DNA of 63,879 nucleotides from Flavobacteriales bacterium (GCA_900770875.1 CAAGLV010000241.1:1-63879), one strand, 5' to 3'. Shown: positions 25,335 to 33,790, numbered from the stretch's first letter. The notes: generated by a model not told the origin, from the sequence alone. Made by a program: numbers and translations.

Positions 25335-25359
25335 ATTAACCCTAAACTAACATAAAACA

Positions 25360-25881
25360 ATGCAAAAGTCTTTTCATTATTGTCCAAATTGTAGCTCTCA
25401 AAACGTAACATTCGATTTCAGAAAATTCGAATGTTTTGATTGTCAAATGATATATTACCACAATGTAGCAACTGCAACAGCCGTAATTTTACGACGAGAC
25501 GACGAAATTTTGTTTACTGTAAGAAATAGAGAACCTGCATTTGGAAAATTAGATTTGCCCGGAGGCTTTACAGATCCTAACGAAACAGCCGAAGAAACTT
25601 GTCAACGCGAATTAAAAGAAGAATTAGGTATAGAAATTGCAACACAACATTTTAAATATCTACTTTCGCAACCAAATGATTACCAATATAAAACAATTCC
25701 GTACAAAACATGCGATTTAGTTTTTGAGGCAGCTTTACCAAAAAACGTAGAGTTTAAATTAGAGGAAGACGAAATTTTAGATGTTAAATGGATAAAAATT
25801 AACGAAATTAATTTAGATGAAATAGGATTTGTTTCGTTACAAAAAGCTGTTGAATATTATATTAAAAATAATAAGCTATGA
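25360..25881 (+). CDS. NUDIX hydrolase with N-terminal zinc ribbon
   Basis: A 173-aa protein. A short zinc ribbon (CPNCSSQNVTF through FECFDC, four Cys at about 8, 11, 25 and 28) precedes a NUDIX fold. The Nudix box is seen as GGFTDPNETAEETCQRELKEELGIE, with the catalytic REXXEE-type core RELKEELG. Zinc-ribbon Nudix proteins include NADH pyrophosphatases and related nucleotide-sugar hydrolases; the substrate cannot be assigned. Its start lies 25 nt after xerD and its end overlaps the DUF4136 gene by 4 nt. Confidence 0.88.
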   Translation: MQKSFHYCPNCSSQNVTFDFRKFECFDCQMIYYHNVATATAVILRRDDEILFTVRNREPAFGKLDLPGGFTDPNETAEETCQRELKEELGIEIATQHFKYLLSQPNDYQYKTIPYKTCDLVFEAALPKNVEFKLEEDEILDVKWIKINEINLDEIGFVSLQKAVEYYIKNNKL

Positions 25882-26396
25882 GAAATATTGCATTATTAGG
25901 CGGTTTAATTTTTACATTATTTAGCTGTAATTCGCAAAAAGTAAATGTTGATTATGATCGTAATTTTAATTTTGATCAGGTAAAAAATTATACATTAGAA
26001 ACCAATACTTCTTTAAACGATTTAGATCAAGCAAGACTAACGTCGGCTATCGAACAAAATTTAAAGTTTAGAGGCGTACAACGTGTAGATAACAGCAACG
26101 TGCACATAACAATACAACCTAAAGAATACGTAACATCGCGCACCAATTCTTCTTTAGGCGTAGGTTTAGGAACCGGAGGTAGAGTTTTTGGTGGAGGTAT
26201 TTCTGTAGGTGTACCGTTAGGAACAACAAAAACGTTAAATTTAGATTATATCGTATCGATGTACGATAACGATTTGATGGTTTGGGAAGGAATTTTAAAT
26301 ATCCAAATGCCAATGAATGCTTCAGCAGATGTGAAGCAACAAAGCATTGAGAAAGGAGTTTATAAATTATTTAAAAATTATCCTCCTAAAAAATAA
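25878..26396 (+). CDS. DUF4136 family lipoprotein
   Basis: A 172-aa lipoprotein with signal peptide II and lipobox LFSC (Cys17). The mature chain shows the DUF4136 pattern: VDYDRNFNFDQVKNYTLE at the start, then an Ile/Leu-rich HITIQPKEYV, a Gly-rich loop (LGVGLGTGGRVFGGG) and an ending VYKLFKNYPPK, which is the family hallmark (K-x-F-K-x-Y-P). The function is unknown; members sit in the outer-membrane or periplasmic space. It is the last gene of the gcr-type/xerD operon and converges on the GNAT gene with only 2 nt between the stop codons and no obvious hairpin. Confidence 0.8.
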   Translation: MRNIALLGGLIFTLFSCNSQKVNVDYDRNFNFDQVKNYTLETNTSLNDLDQARLTSAIEQNLKFRGVQRVDNSNVHITIQPKEYVTSRTNSSLGVGLGTGGRVFGGGISVGVPLGTTKTLNLDYIVSMYDNDLMVWEGILNIQMPMNASADVKQQSIEKGVYKLFKNYPPKK

Positions 26397-26398
26397 GA

Positions 26399-26875
26399 TT
26401 ATCCTAATTTAAAAACTAAAGGATTATCTTCAGAATTTATAAGAACAGATTGCTCTAATAAACGCATAGTTGCAGGTTGAGTTGGATTCGCTTTACCTGC
26501 AATTTTGTCTAAACGTAATTCGTTAATAGCATAATTAATTACAGCATTTAAAGCTTCTCTTCCGTAACCTTTATTCCAATATTTCTTTTTTAAACGAACA
26601 TTTAAAACTGGTCCATATTTTGTTTGGCGCATTCCTGCCCAACCAACAAAACGTCCACTTTTCTTTTCGAATGTTGCCCATAATCCATAACCAAATTCAT
26701 GGTAATGCTCAATCATTTTTTCGATAAAATATAAAGCTTCGTCTTCGGATAAATATGGTTTTTCGTTTACAGCTTTGGCAACTTCTTTGTCAGAATTCAT
26801 CTGAAATAAGTCGAAAGCATCGAAATCAAGAAATTCTCTTAATACAAGAGATTTTGATTCACAAATAGTCTTCAT
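26399..26875 (-). CDS. GNAT family N-acetyltransferase (RimJ/RimL-like)
   Basis: A 158-aa acetyl-CoA-dependent acetyltransferase. It opens with LVLREFLDFDAFDLFQM, typical of the RimJ/RimL subgroup. It continues with FVGWAGMR and the acetyl-CoA pyrophosphate loop region KKYWNKGYGREALNAVINYA (Q/R-x-x-G-x-G/A core), and then LRLDKIAGKANPTQPATMRLLE. The substrate is not predictable: ribosomal N-termini, antibiotics or small amines are all possible for the family. A -7 box precedes the start. It converges on the DUF4136 gene. Confidence 0.85.
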   Translation of the reverse strand: MKTICESKSLVLREFLDFDAFDLFQMNSDKEVAKAVNEKPYLSEDEALYFIEKMIEHYHEFGYGLWATFEKKSGRFVGWAGMRQTKYGPVLNVRLKKKYWNKGYGREALNAVINYAINELRLDKIAGKANPTQPATMRLLEQSVLINSEDNPLVFKLG

Positions 26876-26898
26876 TAAAAAATTGATGTATTTTTTTA

Positions 26899-26906
26899 CA
26901 AATGTA
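26899..26906 (-). promoter_or_regulatory. -7 promoter box of the GNAT gene
   Basis: Reads TACATTTG on the minus strand (TAnnTTTG), 23 nt before the start codon. Confidence 0.5.
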
Positions 26907-26924
26907 AGAAGTATTCTTAAATAA

Positions 26925-26953
26925 AAAAGTCTTATCGAATGGATAAGACTTTT
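26925..26953 (-). terminator. Terminator after the coiled-coil lipoprotein gene
   Basis: AAAAGTCTTATC pairs with GATAAGACTTTT around a short loop, placed just past the stop of the coiled-coil lipoprotein on the minus strand. Confidence 0.8.
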
Positions 26954-26959
26954 GTGCGA

Positions 26960-27430
26960 TTATTTTACTTTTTCTTGTATTTCTTTTACAAAGATTTGTT
27001 TCTTTAACTCGATAAGTTCTTTATTCTGAGTTTCGATTTTTTCTTCTAAAGTTTTAGTTTGTTTTAATAAATCTTCTACTTGCTTCTCTTTTTCGTTAAG
27101 TTGCGTATAAAAAGTTTGAGATTTTTGGCTCGAGCTATTTAAAGCAGATTGCATTTCTTGTAATAAATTTTCGAATTCTGATTGCGATCCGTTCATTAAT
27201 TTCTGAGCATCGTCTAAAGCTGTTTGTTTAATTTGTAGCTCTTTTTTATTTTTTTCTAAATCCTTTTGTAAAGTTTCGATATTATGATTAGCTAATGTTA
27301 ACTCTTTATTTAAACGCGCTTGTTCGTCTAAGGCTAAAAAGTAATTGTTTTGCAATTCGTCGAATTTTTTTTGTGGAACACAACTTGTAATTCCAGCTAA
27401 AATAATACCACTTAAAAGTATTTTTCTCAT
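26960..27430 (-). CDS. Coiled-coil lipoprotein without OmpA domain
   Basis: A 156-aa lipoprotein with lipobox ITSC (Cys17). From about residue 22 to the end it is one long coiled coil, rich in Glu, Lys, Leu and Gln with clear heptads (for example LTLANHNIETLQKDLEKNKK). In Bacteroidota, lipoproteins that begin SC-V-x-x-K-K-F/Y-x-x-L often carry a C-terminal OmpA peptidoglycan-binding domain; here the protein stops after the coiled coil, with no trace of OmpA in the next bases. It may serve as a Lpp-like spacer or partner of other envelope proteins. It sits 13 nt after exonuclease III in the same direction. Confidence 0.75.
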   Translation of the reverse strand: MRKILLSGIILAGITSCVPQKKFDELQNNYFLALDEQARLNKELTLANHNIETLQKDLEKNKKELQIKQTALDDAQKLMNGSQSEFENLLQEMQSALNSSSQKSQTFYTQLNEKEKQVEDLLKQTKTLEEKIETQNKELIELKKQIFVKEIQEKVK

Positions 27431-27443
27431 TTTATCTTGTTTC

Positions 27444-28208
27444 TTATAAATCTAATTCTACTAAAATAGGACAGTGATCCGAGTGTTTTGCTTCGGGTAA
27501 AATAGCAACGCGTTTCATTTTATCTTTTAAAGATTCGCTCACTAAATTGTAATCAATTCGCCAACCTTTGTTATTTGCTCTGGCGTTGGCACGGTAAGTC
27601 CACCAAGAATAATGATGAGGCTCTTTTACAAAATATCTAAACGAATCAATCATTTTACATTCGTCTAAAAATGCTGTAAGCCATTCTCTTTCTACAGGTA
27701 AAAATCCTGATACTTTTGCATTACGAATAGGATCGTGGATATCTATAGCTTCGTGACAAATGTTATAATCGCCACAAATTACTAAATTAGGATGGGTTTG
27801 TTTTAGTTGTTTGATGTAGTTTTTAAAATCTTCGCAAAACTGCAGTTTAAAATCTAATCGATCGATATTTGTTCCGCTAGGTAAGTATAAACTAATTACC
27901 GAAACTTCGTCAAAATCTAATCGTATTACGCGTCCTTCAAAATCAATATAATCAATTCCGGTTCCTATTTCTACGTGATTAGGTTTAATCTTCGAGAAGA
28001 TTGCAACACCACTATAACCTTTTTTTTCGGCAGAATGCCAAAAGTGATGATATCCTAATTCTTCGAAAAGTTTTGTATCTACTTGCTCTTGTAAAGCTTT
28101 AGTTTCTTGTACACAAAATACATCTGGATTAGCAGCTTTAAGCCATTCTATTAGGCCTTTAGTTATTGCAGCTCTAATTCCGTTAACGTTATAACTGATG
28201 ATTTTCAT
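27444..28208 (-). CDS. xth: Exodeoxyribonuclease III / AP endonuclease
   Basis: A 254-aa Mg-dependent DNA-repair nuclease of the ExoIII/ExoA family that cuts abasic sites and removes 3' blocks. Motifs in order: MKIISYNVNGIRAA at the start, the metal ligand Glu in CVQETKALQ, GYSGVAIFSK, ISLYLPSG, the active-site GDYNICHEAIDI, the DNA-contact segment WWTYRANARANNKGWRIDY, and the terminal catalytic SDHCPILVEL. The length and motif set are complete. It probably heads a two-gene transcript with the coiled-coil lipoprotein. Confidence 0.94.
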   Translation of the reverse strand: MKIISYNVNGIRAAITKGLIEWLKAANPDVFCVQETKALQEQVDTKLFEELGYHHFWHSAEKKGYSGVAIFSKIKPNHVEIGTGIDYIDFEGRVIRLDFDEVSVISLYLPSGTNIDRLDFKLQFCEDFKNYIKQLKQTHPNLVICGDYNICHEAIDIHDPIRNAKVSGFLPVEREWLTAFLDECKMIDSFRYFVKEPHHYSWWTYRANARANNKGWRIDYNLVSESLKDKMKRVAILPEAKHSDHCPILVELDL

Positions 28209-28329
28209 AGAAAGCGAAATTACTAAATATTAATGATGAAAAATCTTTTTTGTAAGAGTATTTCAATTTTTTTAAATTTAGATGTAACAATTTGATAGCT
28301 AAGGCGTCTTATTAATAAAATTACTTGTT

Positions 28330-29091
28330 ATGAAAAAAATATTTTTAGGTTTATCGGTGGTAACATTTTTAGCTTTATCAACAAGCATGATTACTTTTAC
28401 CAAAGCCAATATGTTAGATGATATTGTTAATGTAACAGCAACAAATTCAAACCGTAAAACAGTAGTAAGAAAACTGGCGACTTTCGAGAATATTGATGCA
28501 AGTAGTGCTGTATCGATAAAATTAGTTGAAGGTAATAATAATGGAGAAGTTACAATTACTGCAGACGAAGATGTTTTAAACTATATAAAAACCGAAGTAA
28601 AAAATAACACGTTAGAGATTGGTGTTAAATGGGATAAAAAAATAAAAATTAAAAACAATGGTAAAATTGAGGTTTCGATTCCTGTAAAGAAATTAAGAAG
28701 CTTAAAATTATCAGGTACATCAACTTTAGAGGCTGGCTATACAATTAATGTAGAAAATTTTAAAGCAGATCTTTCGGGAGCAACTAAGGCAAGTTTAAAT
28801 TTAATGTCGAATACAATTAATGTTGATCTTTCGGGCGCATCTAAATTAGAGTTATCGGGTAATGTACAAAATTTAAATTTAGATTTATCTGGTGCATCAA
28901 AATTTAGTGGATCGGCTTTAAAAGCAAGTGCAGTTAAATTTGATCTTTCGGGAGCAAGCTCGTCTAAAGTTTGGGTAGTAAATCAATTAAGCGGAAGTGC
29001 ATCTGGTGCAAGTTCTTTAGCTTATAAAAATGTTACCGGATTAAGTAAAGATGTAAGTACATCGGGAGCTTCTTCGGTTAAAGCTTATTAA
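28330..29091 (+). CDS. DUF2807 (head-GIN domain) exported protein
   Basis: A 253-aa exported protein with a signal peptide (about 1-27). After a linker comes a DUF2807 domain (about 50-250), starting with ATFENIDASSAVSIKLVEG. It is built of repeats of about 20 residues centred on LSGAS/LSGAT: DLSGATKAS, DLSGASKLELSG, DLSGASKFSGS, DLSGASSSK, ASGASSL and SGASSVKAY. This is the pattern of a right-handed beta-helix. Bacteroidota annotations call the family auto-transporter adhesin head GIN; its function is not established. It stands alone, divergent from exonuclease III, and is closed by a strong terminator. Confidence 0.85.
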   Translation: MKKIFLGLSVVTFLALSTSMITFTKANMLDDIVNVTATNSNRKTVVRKLATFENIDASSAVSIKLVEGNNNGEVTITADEDVLNYIKTEVKNNTLEIGVKWDKKIKIKNNGKIEVSIPVKKLRSLKLSGTSTLEAGYTINVENFKADLSGATKASLNLMSNTINVDLSGASKLELSGNVQNLNLDLSGASKFSGSALKASAVKFDLSGASSSKVWVVNQLSGSASGASSLAYKNVTGLSKDVSTSGASSVKAY

Positions 29092-29108
29092 TCATTTTTG
29101 ATGAATAG

Positions 29109-29140
29109 AAAAAGGACGAAGTTTTTCTTCGTCCTTTTTT
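29109..29140. terminator. Bidirectional terminator between the DUF2807 and FadL-type genes
   Basis: AAAGGACGAAG and CTTCGTCCTTT pair around TTTTT with A- and T-runs outside, serving both converging genes. Confidence 0.9.
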
Positions 29141-29146
29141 GTTTTA

Positions 29147-30547
29147 TTAAAACCTCCAACCTAAAGTTAAAAGGAATAAATTATTGTTTAGTTTTACATT
29201 ATTAACGTAGTAATCATTTAGCTCTACACTATATAAATCATTATCTACATATAATGCGTTACCAATTAAATTTTTGGTATTATAAGTTTGGAATTGATAT
29301 GCTGCATCAACATAAAATCCTCCAAAATCGTAACCAACACCAGCACTAACTCTGTTGATATCGCCAACGTAAGGTTTACCTAAATATGTAGTTGAATAAT
29401 TGTTGTTAGCATCGATTGCATTTACAGTTAAACTTTTGTAAGGTGATTCAACAAAATTATAACCTAATCTTAAGCTTAATTTATCAATACGATATTCACC
29501 ACCAATTCTAACTTCGTTTGAATTTCTAACGTTTTGATCGATTTGTTGGTTATAGTTAGCAAAGTTTTGACTTGGTTTTAATTTTGTATCTTTATTTGTA
29601 TGTAATGTATAATCTGCTCCGATAGAGAAGTTTTTGCCTAAAACAAATCCTAAAGATCCAACTAAACGTCCTCCACGATTTAAATCGTATCTACTACCGT
29701 AAGGCGAATAAGATGTAACAGAATTATTCTCTACACTAGCAGCCCAAAATTGTTCGTCTACATTATACCAAACTGGCGAATGATAAGCTAAACCAGCTCT
29801 AAAATTGTAATTAAATTTATAGATTGCACCTACAGATAAAGAAAAACCTTGTCCGTTTTCGCTATAAGGCGAACCATTTTGGTCGTACACATAAACGTTT
29901 CCTGTATTTTTACTTTGTTCTGCATATTGATTATATGCAGAATAGTTAGTTTCGTGAAAGTTTAATCCTAAACCTAAATATAATTTATTATCGTAAGCTG
30001 TTGCAAAATTGACAGAAAATTTCGATTTATAACCACTTATCTGTTCTGCGTATCCAGCAAAATTGTATTGATCGAAAACATTTCCTTCTTGGTCGATAGC
30101 GTCAAATGCAATATTGCTATTTGCTGCAGTTTGGTTTACACGATCTAAATTTTGATACAAATAGTTAACTCCGATAGAAAAACGATTCCATTTCGAATCA
30201 TTGATATCAAAAACAAAAGCACCTCCAAACTGTTGAAAATTAAATTCGTTTCCTTTACTTGTGTATTTAGATCCAAATTTATTTTCGTTTCTGTACGAAT
30301 TAATTCCAAGAGTAGCTTGTACTTCCGAATTAATGGCGATACCAAGTCCCGCAGGATTTTGTTCTGTAGAAGAAGCGCTTCCACCTAAGGCACCAACAGC
30401 ACCTCCAACTCCAATATATCTAGCATCTCCGCTATTATTATCCTGTCCAAATAATTCGATAGCATCTTTAGAGTATCCATTAGTAACTTGTTGTGCATAA
30501 GTAAATGCACTTCCTAATACTAAAATATTTAAAAATATTTTTTTCAT
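29147..30547 (-). CDS. OmpP1/FadL-family outer-membrane transporter
   Basis: A 466-aa outer-membrane barrel. The signal peptide (about 1-18, ending FTYAQ) is followed by the FadL-type plug/hatch region with ARYIGVGGAVGALGGSAS and the conserved NPAGLGI. Fourteen-strand barrel sequence follows, with Asn- and Tyr-rich loops, ending in LLTLGWRF with terminal Phe. FadL proteins carry hydrophobic substrates such as fatty acids; the Bacteroidota members are mostly untested. It lies 25 nt downstream of the repeat-rich lipoprotein gene and is probably co-transcribed with it. Confidence 0.88.
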   Translation of the reverse strand: MKKIFLNILVLGSAFTYAQQVTNGYSKDAIELFGQDNNSGDARYIGVGGAVGALGGSASSTEQNPAGLGIAINSEVQATLGINSYRNENKFGSKYTSKGNEFNFQQFGGAFVFDINDSKWNRFSIGVNYLYQNLDRVNQTAANSNIAFDAIDQEGNVFDQYNFAGYAEQISGYKSKFSVNFATAYDNKLYLGLGLNFHETNYSAYNQYAEQSKNTGNVYVYDQNGSPYSENGQGFSLSVGAIYKFNYNFRAGLAYHSPVWYNVDEQFWAASVENNSVTSYSPYGSRYDLNRGGRLVGSLGFVLGKNFSIGADYTLHTNKDTKLKPSQNFANYNQQIDQNVRNSNEVRIGGEYRIDKLSLRLGYNFVESPYKSLTVNAIDANNNYSTTYLGKPYVGDINRVSAGVGYDFGGFYVDAAYQFQTYNTKNLIGNALYVDNDLYSVELNDYYVNNVKLNNNLFLLTLGWRF

Positions 30548-30572
30548 GTATTTTTATATATAAGGTCAAATT

Positions 30573-31829
30573 TTATCTACGTCCAGATCCACCGCCAGAA
30601 GATCCTGATCCTCCAGAACCACCTCTAAAGCCACCACCACTTGATGACGAACTTGCACCTCCTCTAAAGCCACCGTTCGAAGAAGGGAAAGCCGATCCTC
30701 TATTGATAGAAGGTGAGTTAGTTGATGGTCGTTGTACATTAGGTCTATTGCTATTAGACGGATTAGTTGTAGTAGGTCTAGTCTCTCTAATCGGACGATT
30801 TGTATTTCCGTTATTTAATCCTTGTCCGTTATTGTTAGACGGATTAATTGTAGGTCTAGTTTCTCTAACTGGGCGATTTGTATTACCGTTATTAATTCCT
30901 TGTCCATTACTGATAGACGGATTATTAGTTATAGGTCTAGTTTCTCTAATCGGACGATTTGTATTTCCGTTATTTAAACCTTGTCCAGTATTTGGTCTGT
31001 TTGTTAATCCGTTATTGCTAGGTCTAACATTTGCGGCAGGTCTTGTTAACGAATTATTCGGACTGTTTGGATTATTTAAACCATTTGTTGGTCTCGATCC
31101 AGGTCTTGCGTAAGCAATATTATTTTGTGGTCTGTAGTATCCACCACCGTAATAACCGGGACCGTAATAACCAGAGTTCCATCCCCATCCAGGGCCATAG
31201 AAACCAGAGTTCCATCCCCATCCAGGGCCATAGAAACCAGAGTTCCATCCCCAATTAGTTCCGTAATATCCGTAATTCCACCAAGGTCTGTTCCATCCCC
31301 AATAAGGAGATCCATAATATCCTCCGTAGAAACCAGAGTTCCATCCCCATCCAAAACCGAATCCAATTCCAAAAGCAGAGTTCCAACCGTAATATGGGTA
31401 CCAAGAGTTGTATCCCCATAAACTGTTGTTATAAATATTAATATTTACGCCATTGTTTTTGCCCCAATTAGCATCATTAGTTAAGCTATTACCATTAAGG
31501 TAGCTGTATCCATAACCAATACCGTATTGATTAATATTTATATTAGATGAACTTTCGTTTGTAGAAGTGTTATCTCCATAATAAAATTCTTCTGCTCCAT
31601 TTCCATTTGCGTCAAAGTACGGAGATCCAACTCGTATTCCTCCATTGCTATTCTCGTATTGAGAAGTAGCTTCAGAATAAGTATTATCTGTTTTAGGGTC
31701 GTAATAAACGCCATTACTTTCAATTCTATTTGTAGAAGTATATGTAGCACAAGACGACAATCCTAAAATGACAGATAAAGGAGCTGTTAGTTTTAGTAAA
31801 ATTTTAGAAAATTTATAAACTTTGTTCAT
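30573..31829 (-). CDS. Repeat-rich Gly/Asn/Tyr lipoprotein
   Basis: A 418-aa lipoprotein (lipobox LSSC, Cys27). After ATYTSTNRIESNGVYYDPKT comes a low-complexity surface-like chain in three zones. First is an aromatic zone with an 11-residue tandem unit GWGWNSGFYGP (three near-perfect copies at about 194-226). Next is an Asn/Thr/Arg/Pro-rich zone with three copies of a 26-27-residue unit (NGQGLNNGNTNRPIRETRP core). Last is a Gly/Ser tail ending GRR. Homologues are often mis-annotated as vitellogenin-like. The function is unknown; an outer-membrane or cell-surface structural role is plausible. It precedes the FadL-type gene by 25 nt. Confidence 0.7.
   Translation of the reverse strand: MNKVYKFSKILLKLTAPLSVILGLSSCATYTSTNRIESNGVYYDPKTDNTYSEATSQYENSNGGIRVGSPYFDANGNGAEEFYYGDNTSTNESSSNININQYGIGYGYSYLNGNSLTNDANWGKNNGVNINIYNNSLWGYNSWYPYYGWNSAFGIGFGFGWGWNSGFYGGYYGSPYWGWNRPWWNYGYYGTNWGWNSGFYGPGWGWNSGFYGPGWGWNSGYYGPGYYGGGYYRPQNNIAYARPGSRPTNGLNNPNSPNNSLTRPAANVRPSNNGLTNRPNTGQGLNNGNTNRPIRETRPITNNPSISNGQGINNGNTNRPVRETRPTINPSNNNGQGLNNGNTNRPIRETRPTTTNPSNSNRPNVQRPSTNSPSINRGSAFPSSNGGFRGGASSSSSGGGFRGGSGGSGSSGGGSGRR
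30774..31010. repeat. Three tandem copies of a 78-81-nt coding repeat
   Basis: Units start at 30774, 30852 and 30933 with the shared opening AGGTCTAGTYTCTCTAA. They encode the Arg-Pro/Asn-Gly units of the repeat lipoprotein and keep the reading frame (26 and 27 codons). Confidence 0.8.
31171..31258. repeat. Tandem 33-nt coding repeat
   Basis: Units begin at 31171, 31204 and 31237 with CCAGAGTTCCATCCCCA; a further related copy starts at 31333. They encode the 11-residue GWGWNSGFYGP unit of the repeat lipoprotein. Near-identity at the DNA level suggests recent duplication. Confidence 0.85.
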
Positions 31830-31859
31830 AATAAGTGTATTTACTAAGTTTCTAATTAA

Positions 31860-31867
31860 TAAATTTG
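31860..31867 (+). promoter_or_regulatory. -7 promoter box of proS
   Basis: TAAATTTG matches TAnnTTTG, 64 nt before the start codon. Confidence 0.45.
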
Positions 31868-31931
31868 TACTTTAATTTAAAGGCAATAAATGTGCCAATA
31901 AATAATGTATCAACAACAAAGATAAGTATAT

Positions 31932-33410
31932 ATGGCAAAATTAACAACTCGTGCAGAAGATTATTCTAAATGGTATAATGAACTTGTAGTCAAAGCAAAT
32001 TTAGCGGAGAATTCAGGTGTTAGAGGCTGCATGGTTATCAAACCGTACGGGTATGCTATTTGGGAAAAATTACAAGCAGAATTAGATAGAAGATTTAAGG
32101 AAACTGGTCATCAAAATGCTTATTTCCCCTTATTTGTTCCTAAAAGTTTATTTGAAGCTGAAGAAAAAAATGCAGAGGGATTTGCTAAAGAATGTGCCGT
32201 TGTTACACACTATCGTTTAAAAAATGATCCTGATAATAAAGGAAAATTAATGGTAGATCCAGAAGCAAAATTAGAGGAAGAATTAGTAGTTCGTCCAACT
32301 TCTGAGGCAATTATTTGGAATACCTATAAAAACTGGATTCAATCATACAGAGATTTACCAATCTTAATTAACCAATGGGCGAATGTTGTTCGTTGGGAAA
32401 TGAGAACACGTTTATTTTTACGTACGGCCGAATTTTTATGGCAAGAAGGTCATACAGCGCATGCAACTAAACAAGAAGCGGAAGAAGAAGCAGTAAAAAT
32501 GCAAGAAGTTTACCGCGAGGTTGTAGAAGGAATTATGGCTATTCCGGTTGTTAAAGGATATAAAACACCATCTGAGCGATTTGCAGGAGCAGACGAAACG
32601 TATACAATCGAAGCTTTAATGCAAGATGGTAAAGCGTTACAAGCGGGTACATCTCACTTCTTAGGTCAAAACTTTGCAAAAGCATTTGATGTTAAATTCG
32701 CTACAAACGAAGGAAAACAAGAATACGTTTGGGCTACATCTTGGGGAGTTTCAACTCGTTTAATGGGTGCTTTAATTATGACGCATTCAGACGATTTTGG
32801 ATTAGTTTTGCCTCCAAAATTAGCTCCAATTCAAGTTGCTATTGTTCCGATTTATAAAACAGCAGAACAATTAGAAGAAATACGTCAAGTTGTTAATAAA
32901 ATTCAAGATGGATTAAAAGCGAAAGGGATTTCTGTTAAGTTTGATGATGATGATAAAACAAAACCAGGATGGAAATTTGCTGAATACGAATTAAAAGGTG
33001 TTCCTGTTCGTATTGCAATTGGACCAAAAGATTTAGAAAAAGGTCAAGTTGAGGTTGCTCGTCGCGATACTTTAGAGAAACAATTTGTTGCTTTAGATGA
33101 GGTTGTTGATAAAACAGATGCATTGTTAGAAGAAATTCAAACAAATTTATATCAAAAAGCATTTGATTACAGAGCAGAGCATACAACAGAAGTTACAACT
33201 TTTGAAGAGTTTAAAGAAGTTTTAGAAAACAAAGGAGGATTTATTTCGGCTTTATGGGACGGAACAGAAGAAACAGAAGAAGCTGTACAAAACGAAACAA
33301 AAGCTACAATTCGTTGTATTCCTCAAGCCTTCGAAATTCCTACAGAAGGCGTGGATATGTACTCTGGTAAACCAGCTAAATTTAGAGTTTTATATGCAAA
33401 AGCATATTAA
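31932..33410 (+). CDS. proS: Prolyl-tRNA synthetase, archaeal/eukaryotic type
   Basis: A 492-aa class II aminoacyl-tRNA synthetase charging tRNA-Pro. The short length, the N-terminus EDYSKWYNELVVKANLAENS and the absence of the bacterial editing insertion mark it as the archaeal/eukaryotic (ProS type 3) form. Class II motifs visible are GCMVIKPYGYAIWE (motif 1 region), the motif 2 loop around WANVVRWEMRTRLFLRTAEFLWQEGH, and motif 3 with TSWGVSTRLMGALIMTHSDDFGL. The anticodon-binding domain (about 290-390) and the zinc/C-terminal domain ending in FRVLYAKAY complete it. This type is common in Bacteroidota. Confidence 0.95.
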   Translation: MAKLTTRAEDYSKWYNELVVKANLAENSGVRGCMVIKPYGYAIWEKLQAELDRRFKETGHQNAYFPLFVPKSLFEAEEKNAEGFAKECAVVTHYRLKNDPDNKGKLMVDPEAKLEEELVVRPTSEAIIWNTYKNWIQSYRDLPILINQWANVVRWEMRTRLFLRTAEFLWQEGHTAHATKQEAEEEAVKMQEVYREVVEGIMAIPVVKGYKTPSERFAGADETYTIEALMQDGKALQAGTSHFLGQNFAKAFDVKFATNEGKQEYVWATSWGVSTRLMGALIMTHSDDFGLVLPPKLAPIQVAIVPIYKTAEQLEEIRQVVNKIQDGLKAKGISVKFDDDDKTKPGWKFAEYELKGVPVRIAIGPKDLEKGQVEVARRDTLEKQFVALDEVVDKTDALLEEIQTNLYQKAFDYRAEHTTEVTTFEEFKEVLENKGGFISALWDGTEETEEAVQNETKATIRCIPQAFEIPTEGVDMYSGKPAKFRVLYAKAY

Positions 33411-33430
33411 AATTAACAATATATAAGAAG

Positions 33431-33464
33431 AAAAGCCTTGGTGCATTGCATCAAGGCTTTTTTT
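33431..33464. terminator. Bidirectional terminator between proS and the Spy-like gene
   Basis: AAAAGCCTTG pairs with CAAGGCTTTT around about 11 nt (inner bases GTGCA/TGCAT also pair), with a T-run. Confidence 0.88.
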
Positions 33465-33762
33465 ATTTTTTATTTGCTTTATGTCGCTCGATAATTAATT
33501 TAAGTTTTGCTTTTTGTTCGGGCGTAAAAATTTTATCAATTTCTTCGATTTCTTTTTCCCTTAATTCATCAAGTTTCGACTTTAAATCAGCTTTTTCGGC
33601 TGCATATTTATCTTTAATCGCTTTAATTTTTAAAACCTGCGCATCAGTTAAATCCATTTCTTTTTTAAAATGTTCAAACTTATCGTTTTTTGATTGTGCC
33701 GTTGCTGCAACAGAAAATAATAAGAAACCGATTAAAATAAAATGCTTTAATACGTATTTCAT
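33463..33762 (-). CDS. Small Spy/LTXXQ-like periplasmic protein
   Basis: A 99-aa exported helical protein. The ATG at 33762 begins a good signal peptide (KYVLKHFILIGFLLFSVAATAQ); an upstream TTG would add three residues, so 33762 is preferred. The mature part is charged and helical, with DLTDAQVLKIKAIKDKY and IFTPEQKAKLKLIIERHK. These Leu-Thr-x-x-Q-like turns occur in Spy/CpxP-type proteins of Bacteroidota (annotated as sensor of ECF-type sigma factor or DUF4890-like). It could act as a small chaperone or stress sensor in the periplasm. A -7 box lies upstream. Confidence 0.6.
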   Translation of the reverse strand: MKYVLKHFILIGFLLFSVAATAQSKNDKFEHFKKEMDLTDAQVLKIKAIKDKYAAEKADLKSKLDELREKEIEEIDKIFTPEQKAKLKLIIERHKANKK

Positions 33763-33782
33763 TTTATACAAATATTTGTTAT

Positions 33783-33790
33783 CAAATTTA
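33783..33790 (-). promoter_or_regulatory. -7 promoter box of the Spy-like gene
   Basis: Reads TAAATTTG on the minus strand, 20 nt before the start at 33762. Confidence 0.5.

Noticed and set aside
30505..31113. A 202-codon Pro/Leu-rich frame opposite the repeat lipoprotein
   Set aside because: Its repeats are the mirror of the tandem repeats in the lipoprotein gene, which has a signal peptide, lipobox and sensible neighbours.
31171..31360. CRISPR-like short direct repeats
   Set aside because: The 33-nt units are contiguous with no spacers, stay in frame and encode a repeated peptide. No cas genes are present.
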